Positions 1-5,032 of a stretch of DNA of 5,032 nucleotides are shown piece after piece (the stretch's first letter is position 1; every line of letters begins with the position of its first letter). A program made the translations under genes and the position numbers. The notes below the pieces were generated by a model. It did not search any database, had not been told where the DNA came from, and worked only from the letters and a program-made list of their open reading frames with translations. Source of the DNA: Fretibacterium sp. (GTDB lineage: Bacteria; Synergistota; Synergistia; Synergistales; Aminobacteriaceae). The DNA is taken from the NCBI GenBank assembly GCA_016280565.1, contig JAEEGY010000129.1:1-5032 (forward strand), in the 5' to 3' direction.

Positions 1-710
1 CTCTTGCTGACGCCGTTGATGTTCAGGACGATGTCCCGCGCCTCGGGGACGAGCTGCAGCAGGTGCGGCGTGAAGGAGACGCCGTAGACCAGCCGCTCGT
101 AGATCTCATCGTTGATAACGGTGACCCCGTGCTTCAGGGCGATACGTGTGATCTTCTCCAGCACGTCATGGGGATAGACCATGCCGGTGGGGTTGTTGGG
201 GTTGTTCAGGACGACGGCCACGGTTTTGTCCGTGATGAGCTTCTCGAACTGCTCCGGGTCGGGGATGCAGCCGGTGGACTGTGTGTCCTGGATGACGGGC
301 ACGCCGTCAAAGAGGCGGATCTGCTCATAGTAGCTGACCCACGCGGGGGCGAAGAGGATCACCTCGTCCCCGGGGTTCACCAGGCAGCCCATGGCCTCGT
401 AGAGGAGCTGCTTCGCGCCCGTGCCGGTGAGGACCTCATTCACGCCGTAGTGCAGGCCAAAGTGCCGCTCGTAGTAGTCCGCCACAGCCTGTCGAAGCTC
501 CTTCATGCCCGCGTTCACAGTGTAGTGGGTCTGCCCTTCATCCATGGCCCGGATAGCCCAGGTCCGGGCGGCCGCCGGGGAGTTGAAGTCCGGCTCTCCC
601 GTCGTGAAGGACACCACCGGGCGTCCCTGATCCTTCAGTTCTTTTGCCTTCGCCGCCATGGCCGTTGTGGCCGAGGGCGCCATCCGCGTGATCCTTTCGC
701 TGAGTTTCAT
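1..710 (-). CDS. PLP-dependent aminotransferase, aspartate aminotransferase type (partial, C-terminus off the window)
   Basis: Class I/II (fold type I) aminotransferase, a cytoplasmic enzyme that moves an amino group between an amino acid and a 2-oxo acid using pyridoxal phosphate. I read 236 codons from ATG at 710 down to position 1. Visible family landmarks are GEPDF (residues 38-42), HYT.NAG..ELR (62-73), TGTGAKQ (95-101, cofactor phosphate region), PAWVSYYE (122-129, with W124 as the likely ring-stacking residue), NNPNNPTG (169-176), DEIYE (201-205, with D201 as the likely pyridine-nitrogen partner) and NGVSK ending in K236, the predicted Schiff-base lysine. The family is usually about 385-400 residues, so roughly 150 are missing. 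The start is supported by an upstream AAGGGG at suitable spacing. The gene is divergent from the efflux operon. Aspartate/2-oxoglutarate specificity is the best guess (AspB/AspC-like); aromatic, alanine or prephenate aminotransferases of the same subgroup cannot be excluded without the C-terminal half. Confidence 0.95.
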   Translation of the reverse strand, partial: MKLSERITRMAPSATTAMAAKAKELKDQGRPVVSFTTGEPDFNSPAAARTWAIRAMDEGQTHYTVNAGMKELRQAVADYYERHFGLHYGVNEVLTGTGAKQLLYEAMGCLVNPGDEVILFAPAWVSYYEQIRLFDGVPVIQDTQSTGCIPDPEQFEKLITDKTVAVVLNNPNNPTGMVYPHDVLEKITRIALKHGVTVINDEIYERLVYGVSFTPHLLQLVPEARDIVLNINGVSK

Positions 711-719
711 ATAACAACA

Positions 720-725
720 CCCCTT
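720..725 (-). promoter_or_regulatory. Ribosome binding site of the aminotransferase gene
   Basis: Read on the minus strand this is AAGGGG, a one-mismatch match to AAGGAG, placed 9 bases before the ATG at 710. It supports that ATG as the start. It is weaker than the site of the adaptor gene on the other side of the intergenic region. Confidence 0.6.
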
Positions 726-753
726 GATCAACTGGAAATTGAATTGATTTAAT
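724..753 (+). promoter_or_regulatory. Candidate promoter of the efflux operon
   Basis: TTGATC (724-729, four of six matches to TTGACA) is followed after 18 bases by TTTAAT (748-753, five of six matches to TATAAT). A start near 760 would give a leader of about 83 bases before the adaptor ATG at 843. An alternative -10, TATACT at 754-759, has no convincing -35. Either choice makes the -10 overlap or abut the minus-strand TATAAT at 752-757, so the two divergent promoters would compete for RNA polymerase. This is assigned by eye only. Confidence 0.4.
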
Positions 754-814
754 TATACTACTGGTCCCCAAATAACAGCGCTGATGTAAAATAGGCAGTT
801 GAACAATTAAATCA
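745..814. repeat. Inverted repeat pair 2 in the divergent intergenic region
   Basis: The left arm TGATTTAATT (745-754) and the right arm AATTAAATCA (805-814) are perfect 10-base reverse complements, 50 bases apart. The left arm covers the -10 area of both proposed promoters. The arms interleave with those of inverted repeat pair 1 rather than nesting inside it, so the two pairs cannot both form a simple stem. This fits duplicated protein-binding sites in opposite orientation better than RNA structure. AT-rich composition raises the chance of coincidence. Confidence 0.5.
752..757 (-). promoter_or_regulatory. Candidate -10 box of the aminotransferase promoter
   Basis: On the minus strand these six bases are TATAAT, a perfect sigma-70-type -10 hexamer. 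Transcription would begin near 745 and leave a leader of about 35 bases before the ATG at 710. No good -35 hexamer lies at the right distance; the bases about 17 upstream (near 775-780) resemble TTGACA poorly, and there is no TG extension. The promoter may therefore depend on an activator, or the match may reflect the AT-rich composition. Confidence 0.5.
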
Positions 815-828
815 TGCAGGTACAAATT

Positions 829-834
829 AGGAGG
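829..834 (+). promoter_or_regulatory. Ribosome binding site that decides the adaptor start
   Basis: A perfect AGGAGG. Two in-frame ATGs follow: one at 837, only 2 bases away and too close for normal initiation, and one at 843, 8 bases away and ideal. This makes 843 the likely start and removes two residues (Met-Cys) from the longest reading frame. Confidence 0.85.
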
Positions 835-842
835 TCATGTGC

Positions 843-2009
843 ATGAGAAAATTCTTAAAAATCGCGGCGGGGCTCTGCGCCGTCGCGGCGGTGTGCTTTT
901 GGCTGGGGATGCTGCGGGAGAAAAAGGCCGCAGAACCGGAACCGGAGATCATTCGCCCGGTGCGGACCGTCACGCGGGGGGGCGGTGGCGGAGAAGGTGT
1001 GCGGCGCTACTTTGGCACGCTTCAGGGTGGAAAGCGCGTGGAGCTTTCCTTCCGTGTGTCGGGACCGCTAAAGACCATCGCTGTGGAGAAAGGCGCTTCT
1101 GTGAAAAAGGGAGACCTGCTGGCCACGCTGGACCCGCGGGATTTCCAGACGCGGCTGAAGCAGGCCCAGAGCGCCCAGGCACAGGCACAGGCACAGTACA
1201 GCGACGCGCAGACGAACTTCACCCGCTACGAGAACCTGTACAATCAGCGGGCTATCTCCAAGGCGCAGTATGACGCCAGCAAGACCCAGGTCGACGTGAC
1301 CCGCTCCGCCGTCAGCACAGCCGAGGCTCAGACCGCCGCGGCCCGCGACGCCCTCAGGGATACGGAGCTTCGCGCGCCTTTCGATGGCATCATCGCGGAC
1401 CGCAGGGTGGAGAACTTCCAGGACGTGACAGCAAAACAGCCCATCTTCAGCCTTCAGGACATCTCGACGCTGGAGATCGTCTTCAACATCCCGGACAACG
1501 ATATCCTGCTGGCCCCCCTTCCCGCCGGCGCGAACCTCAAGACGCTGATTGAGAATGACGGCAGTCTCTTCGCCCTGACAGCCCGTTTCGACGCCATGCC
1601 GGACCGCGCGTTCCCGCTTCAGCTCAAGGAGTTCGCGGCCCAGGCCGACGCCCGCACCAACACCTACCCTGTGACGGCCGTCATGCCCCATCAGCCGGAC
1701 GTGTATCTTCTGCCCGGCATGGCAGTCACCGTTGAGGTGGATTTCCGGCCCCATGATAAGGAAAAGTCAAGCGGGAAATACTTTGTTCCTTCGACGGCGA
1801 TCCTGAATGAGGGGGCAAGCGGGAACTTCGTGTGGCGTTATGAGGGCCATGGGACCGACGGTGCAGCTCATCGCGTGCCTGTAACGGTGGGCGGTCCTCG
1901 GAACGACGGCTCACTGGAGGTCTCCGGGCCGGACCTGCACGATGGGGATGTGATCATCACCGCGGGGGTCCATTTCCTCAGGGAAGGGCAGAAAGTGAGG
2001 CCCCAATGA
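843..2009 (+). CDS. RND efflux pump periplasmic adaptor subunit (membrane fusion protein, AcrA/MexA family)
   Basis: Adaptor of a tripartite efflux pump, linking the inner-membrane RND permease to an outer-membrane channel. The gene is complete at 388 residues, normal for the family. Order: an N-terminal hydrophobic anchor (about residues 6-23) after MRK; a proximal strand with RPVRTV (38-43); the first half of the lipoyl domain (about 68-100, ending GDLLATLDPRDF); an alpha-helical hairpin with coiled-coil character (about 101-175, with the turn near LYNQRAISKAQYD, 132-144); the second lipoyl half (ELRAPFDGIIADR, 175-187); a beta-barrel (about 208-300, with PGMAV near 291-295); and a membrane-proximal domain to the C-terminus (VPSTAI, 315-320; DGDVIITAG, 367-375). 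Cys12 and Cys18 sit in the hydrophobic segment but neither has a good lipobox, so an uncleaved anchor is more likely than a lipoprotein. A five-glycine stretch (46-50) is an unusual local feature. The gene is followed without a gap by the permease gene. The family call is secure; the substrate is unknown. Confidence 0.96.
   Translation: MRKFLKIAAGLCAVAAVCFWLGMLREKKAAEPEPEIIRPVRTVTRGGGGGEGVRRYFGTLQGGKRVELSFRVSGPLKTIAVEKGASVKKGDLLATLDPRDFQTRLKQAQSAQAQAQAQYSDAQTNFTRYENLYNQRAISKAQYDASKTQVDVTRSAVSTAEAQTAAARDALRDTELRAPFDGIIADRRVENFQDVTAKQPIFSLQDISTLEIVFNIPDNDILLAPLPAGANLKTLIENDGSLFALTARFDAMPDRAFPLQLKEFAAQADARTNTYPVTAVMPHQPDVYLLPGMAVTVEVDFRPHDKEKSSGKYFVPSTAILNEGASGNFVWRYEGHGTDGAAHRVPVTVGGPRNDGSLEVSGPDLHDGDVIITAGVHFLREGQKVRPQ
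1176..1196 (+). repeat. Short hexanucleotide tandem repeat inside the adaptor gene
   Basis: CAG followed by three copies of GCACAG encodes alternating Gln-Ala in the first helix of the adaptor hairpin (about residues 112-118). Because the unit is six bases, a copy-number change would add or remove an Ala-Gln pair without shifting the frame. Gln/Ala-rich helices are common in this domain, so this may be plain coding sequence. Confidence 0.6.
1997..2000 (+). promoter_or_regulatory. Ribosome binding site of the permease gene, inside the adaptor gene
   Basis: GAGG lies within the last codons of the adaptor gene. It is 5 bases before the ATG at 2006 and 8 bases before the ATG at 2009. The 8-base spacing equals that used by the adaptor gene and favours 2009. 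The motif is short, so translational coupling to the adaptor stop codon probably contributes to initiation. Confidence 0.5.
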
Positions 2010-5000
2010 TGGACATCGCGCGGGCCAGCATCAAGCGCAAAACGGCCGTCCTGTTTTTGTGCGTCCTCGCCGCTGTGGCGGGAATACTCGCCTACTTTCA
2101 GATCGGGAAGCTGGAGGACCCAGCCTTCACGATAAAGACGGCGGTGGTGACGGTGATCTACCCCGGCGCCAACGCCTACGAGGTGGAGCAGGAAGTAACC
2201 AGCCGCGTGGAGGATGCGGTGCAGGGCATGGGAGAGGTCAAGCACATCCGCTCCCGTTCCACGCCCGGCATGGCGATCATCTACGTGGACATCAAGGACG
2301 AGTACAGCTCGGGAGAGTTGCCCCAGGTGTGGGACACGCTGCGCCAGAAGCTCTACGACGTGCAGGTCTCCATGCCCGCAGGCAGCACCATCCTCATCAA
2401 CAACGACTATGGCGATGTGTACGGGCAGTACTACGCGCTGGTGGGCGACGGTTACACCATGAAGGACCTGTGGGACTACGCGGACTTTTTGAAGAAAAAT
2501 CTGGTCCTCGTGCCGCAGGTGGCCAGCGTAAAAATTCTGGGCGAGCAGGAGGAGGGCATCTACGTTGAGTTCTCGGCGTCCCGCATGTCCGCGCTGGGCC
2601 TGTCTCCCACAGCGGTGTTCAACGTCCTGAACCAGCAGAACACTCTCAGCGCCATCGGCAGCACGACCCTGGGCAATCGGTACGTCCGCGTCTCCCCCAC
2701 CAGCGCGATCCTGTCCGTGGAGGATATCGGCGATTTGGTCATCGGCGGCACGGGGGGAAAACTGACGCGTCTTCGGGAGGTCGCCACGGTGCGGCGGGAC
2801 ACTCTCGACCCGCAGAGCTTCAAGATGTTCTTTAACGGCAGGCCATCGTTGGCTATCGGAGTCGCCACGGTGGACGGCGGCAACGTCGTCAGCATGGGGC
2901 GCGATGTCTCTAAGCGGCTGAAGGAACTTGAGGCATTCCGCCCCGTTGGGATCGAGCTGACCGAGATCTATATGCAGTCCGGCCAGGTGACGGCCGCCAT
3001 TCAGGAGTTCATTGTCAACCTTCTGGAGTCCCTCGCCATTGTCGTAGGGGTGCTGCTGGTGTTCATGGGGCTGCGCTCCGGGCTCATCATCGGCCTTGTG
3101 CTGCTCCTGACTGTGGCAGGGACCTTCGCCGTGATGAACCAGGCGGGGATTTACCTCCAGGTCGTGTCGCTGGCGGCGCTCATCATTGCGCTGGGCTCGT
3201 TGGTGGACAACGCTATCGTCGTCACCGAGGGAATGCTGGTGGGCGTGGAGCGTGGATTGTCCGTTGAGGACGCGGCGTCCGGGTCCGTCAACAGCACGAT
3301 ATGGGCCATGCTGGGCGGCACAGTTATCGCGGTTCTGGCCTTCGCCCCCATCGGCCTCTCCAAGGACATGACAGGCGAGTTCTGCCGCAGCCTGTTCCAG
3401 GTGGTGGGGATCTCCATGATGCTGAGCTGGGTCGCGGCCCTGACGGTGACACCGGTGCTGGGCAAGCTCATGCTGAAGCCCGTGAAACAGGAGGGCGACC
3501 CCTATGACCGTTGCCTGTTCCGGAGCTACCGGGCCTTTTTGGAAGGCTGTCTGCGGCACCGGTTTGTCACCCTGGCTGTCACGCTGGCCCTCTTCGCCGC
3601 CACTCTGTATCACTTCTCGCGGCTGGATCAATCCTTCTTCCCGGACTCCGACACCGCCTATTACAATGTGGACCTCTGGAGCCAGGAAGGGACGTCCCTT
3701 GCGGAGCAGGAGCGTGTCACCCATGAGATGGCAGAGTACCTTCGTTCCCTGCCGGAGGTGAAGCACGTCTCGGAATTCATTGGAGGAGGAGGACTTAGAT
3801 TTATGCTGACCTATTCTCCGCCGGAGCCGGACACGGCCTTCTCTCAGCTCATGGTCCAGGTGCGAAGCGGGAAGGACACGCGGCCCACGCTCCTGAAAAC
3901 ACAGAAGTATATCGACGAGCGGATGCCTTCGGTGGAGGGAATGTGCCGGCTCTTTGCCCGGGGCAGCGGGTTGAGGCCCAAGATCGAGGCACGGTTCTAC
4001 GGGGACGATCCCGCCATCCTGCGGGCGCTGGCGGAACAGACGCGACAGATCATGGAGGACGACCCGGCACATAACTTTGTCCGCCACGACTGGCGCGAAC
4101 CCGTGGAGGTCATACGGCCTGTGGTGCTGAAGGACCAGATGCAGAACCTGGGGCTCACCCGGCCAGCCATCAATCAGGCGCTATTGACGGTGACCACGGG
4201 TCTGACTATCGGGGCCTTCCGCGACGGGAACAAGTCCCTGCCCATCAAGGCGGCGCTGGTCCCGGAGGAACGCAACCGTGTGGACCTGCTTCGCTCGCTG
4301 CCCATCTGGGCTCCGGCGGCGAACGCTTCCGTGCCCCTGGGGACGGTGTTCTCCGCGCTGGACGTGGCTTTTGAGGACAACATCGTCATGCGGCGGGACC
4401 GCAGCCGGGTCATCACCGTGGCCAGCGAGGTGAAGCTGGGCAGGAACGCGGACGCAATGCTGAAACGCATCCAGCCAAAGATCGAAGCGCTGGACCTCCC
4501 GCTGGGTTATTCCCTGGAATGGGGCGGTGAAAAAGAGATCTCGGACGACGCGATGAAGGGGATGGCCGTGGCGTTTGTCCCGGCGATCCTCATCATGTTC
4601 ACGATCATGGTCTTCCTGTTCAATGGCTTCCGCCAGCCCGTCATCATTTTCTGCGCCCTGCCACTGATCCTGATCGGCGTGGGTGGGGGGATCTGGCTTG
4701 CGGGGATGGACATCAGCTTCACGGCCACCGTGGGGCTGTTGAGCCTGGTGGGGATGCTGGCCAAGAACTCCATCGTCCTGCTGGACCAGGTGAGCGCGGA
4801 TTTTGCCGCGGGGCGTGACAAGTATGAGGCCATCGTGGAGGATGGGGTGAGCCGTCTGCGGCCCGTGGCTATGTCGGCCCTGACGACGGTGTTGGGGATG
4901 TTCCCGCTGATCTGGGACCGGCTGTTTGGCCCCATGGCCGTGACTATCATGTCCGGCCTGACGGTCAGCACCATCCTCACACTCATCGTCATCCCCGTGC

Positions 5001-5032
5001 TGACGGCTGTCGTTTACCGCGTGCCTCAGCCC
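2009..5032 (+). CDS. RND efflux permease, HAE1/AcrB superfamily (C-terminal end off the window)
   Basis: Inner-membrane proton-driven pump component. I read 1008 codons with no stop; the family is about 1010-1050 residues, so only a short tail is missing. ATG 2009 gives the family-like start MDIARASIKRK and overlaps the adaptor TGA by one base; ATG 2006, one codon upstream, is the alternative. Layout: TM1 (about 12-31), first periplasmic region (32-335, with KLEDPAFTIK and YPGA), TM2-6 (about 338-485), TM7 (520-538), second periplasmic region (539-850), TM8-12 (852-1000). In TM4 the motif is LVDNAIVV, with D400-N401 where AcrB has D407-D408. In TM10 LAKNSIVL supplies K919 (AcrB K940); RLRPVAMS supplies R949 and S956 (AcrB R971 and T978). 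It forms an operon with the adaptor. The LEDP.FTIK and LVDNAIVV features recall a branch of RND pumps distinct from AcrB itself; substrate cannot be told. No outer-membrane channel gene is visible in the window. Confidence 0.96.
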   Translation, partial: MDIARASIKRKTAVLFLCVLAAVAGILAYFQIGKLEDPAFTIKTAVVTVIYPGANAYEVEQEVTSRVEDAVQGMGEVKHIRSRSTPGMAIIYVDIKDEYSSGELPQVWDTLRQKLYDVQVSMPAGSTILINNDYGDVYGQYYALVGDGYTMKDLWDYADFLKKNLVLVPQVASVKILGEQEEGIYVEFSASRMSALGLSPTAVFNVLNQQNTLSAIGSTTLGNRYVRVSPTSAILSVEDIGDLVIGGTGGKLTRLREVATVRRDTLDPQSFKMFFNGRPSLAIGVATVDGGNVVSMGRDVSKRLKELEAFRPVGIELTEIYMQSGQVTAAIQEFIVNLLESLAIVVGVLLVFMGLRSGLIIGLVLLLTVAGTFAVMNQAGIYLQVVSLAALIIALGSLVDNAIVVTEGMLVGVERGLSVEDAASGSVNSTIWAMLGGTVIAVLAFAPIGLSKDMTGEFCRSLFQVVGISMMLSWVAALTVTPVLGKLMLKPVKQEGDPYDRCLFRSYRAFLEGCLRHRFVTLAVTLALFAATLYHFSRLDQSFFPDSDTAYYNVDLWSQEGTSLAEQERVTHEMAEYLRSLPEVKHVSEFIGGGGLRFMLTYSPPEPDTAFSQLMVQVRSGKDTRPTLLKTQKYIDERMPSVEGMCRLFARGSGLRPKIEARFYGDDPAILRALAEQTRQIMEDDPAHNFVRHDWREPVEVIRPVVLKDQMQNLGLTRPAINQALLTVTTGLTIGAFRDGNKSLPIKAALVPEERNRVDLLRSLPIWAPAANASVPLGTVFSALDVAFEDNIVMRRDRSRVITVASEVKLGRNADAMLKRIQPKIEALDLPLGYSLEWGGEKEISDDAMKGMAVAFVPAILIMFTIMVFLFNGFRQPVIIFCALPLILIGVGGGIWLAGMDISFTATVGLLSLVGMLAKNSIVLLDQVSADFAAGRDKYEAIVEDGVSRLRPVAMSALTTVLGMFPLIWDRLFGPMAVTIMSGLTVSTILTLIVIPVLTAVVYRVPQP

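Larger units (their letters stand above)
724..806. repeat. Inverted repeat pair 1 in the divergent intergenic region
   Basis: The left arm TTGATCAACTG (724-734) and the right arm CAGTTGAACAA (796-806) are reverse complements over 11 bases with one mismatch. The arms are about 61 bases apart, which is too far for a typical terminator hairpin. The left arm contains the 8-base palindrome TTGATCAA and overlaps the proposed -35 of the efflux promoter; the right arm lies in the proposed efflux leader. Paired regulator-binding sites are a plausible role, inferred from position only. Confidence 0.5.

Noticed and set aside
63..752. A 229-codon open frame on the plus strand opposite the aminotransferase
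   Set aside because: It is fully antisense to the aminotransferase, whose motifs (GEPDF, NNPNNPTG, DEIYE, NGVSK) are unmistakable. The antisense product resembles no family I recognise.
776..783. CAGCGCTG, an 8-base perfect palindrome in the intergenic region
   Set aside because: The symmetry does not extend past eight bases, and there is no loop or T-run, so it is not a terminator. It is too short to call an operator on its own.
799..827. A possible promoter TTGAAC (799-804) with TACAAA or ACAAAT near 821-827
   Set aside because: Transcription would begin at or inside the AGGAGG site (829-834), leaving no usable leader for the adaptor gene.
843..920. The adaptor as a lipoprotein, because Cys residues lie in the N-terminal hydrophobic segment
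   Set aside because: Cys12 follows Leu and Cys18 follows Val, so neither has the small residue (Gly/Ala/Ser) expected just before a lipobox cysteine. An uncleaved membrane anchor fits better.
1068..1754. A 228-codon minus-strand open frame opposite the adaptor gene
   Set aside because: It is a shadow of the adaptor reading frame; its composition follows from antisense reading of G/C-ending codons and no motif is visible.
1868..4087. A 739-codon open frame on the minus strand opposite the end of the adaptor and most of the permease gene
   Set aside because: It lies antisense to a well-supported RND permease over nearly all its length. Its product is rich in His, Gln, Arg and Asp with no recognisable domain or transmembrane pattern, as expected when a GC-rich gene is read in the antisense frame. 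It has no credible ribosome binding site or independent context.
4174..4992. Two minus-strand open frames (98 and 161 codons) opposite the 3' part of the permease gene
   Set aside because: They are antisense to TM8-TM12 and the preceding periplasmic region of the permease. Their Ser/Thr/Arg-rich products are typical shadow translations.

Overview
This window looks like an ordinary piece of chromosome from a GC-rich diderm (Gram-negative-type) bacterium. The coding sequence favours G/C at third codon positions, uses canonical Shine-Dalgarno sites, and carries an AcrA/AcrB-type pump, which works across two membranes. Phylum cannot be fixed from this window. Synergistota, Negativicutes and other GC-rich diderms all remain possible, and I would not commit to one.

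Layout: (1) Positions 1-710, minus strand: the N-terminal 236 codons of a PLP-dependent class I/II aminotransferase of the bacterial aspartate aminotransferase type, cut by the window edge exactly at the predicted Schiff-base lysine. (2) Positions 711-842: a short AT-rich divergent intergenic region. It holds promoter-like elements for both directions with overlapping -10 boxes, two interleaved long-spaced inverted repeats, and a ribosome binding site for each gene. (3) Positions 843-2009, plus strand: a complete RND periplasmic adaptor (membrane fusion protein). (4) Positions 2009-5032, plus strand: an RND inner-membrane permease (HAE1/AcrB superfamily), complete except for a probably short C-terminal tail beyond the window.

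The adaptor and permease genes overlap at stop/start and almost certainly form one translationally coupled operon encoding two of the three parts of a tripartite efflux pump. No outer-membrane channel (TolC-type) gene and no dedicated regulator gene is inside the window. The aminotransferase shares only the promoter region with the pump; a functional link is not shown.

I found no clearly novel system. The points worth a second look are the compact divergent promoter with its inverted repeats, the Asp-Asn pair in place of the classical Asp-Asp pair in the permease proton relay, and a cluster of atypical codons that forms a strong internal Shine-Dalgarno-like sequence in front of an in-frame ATG inside the permease gene.
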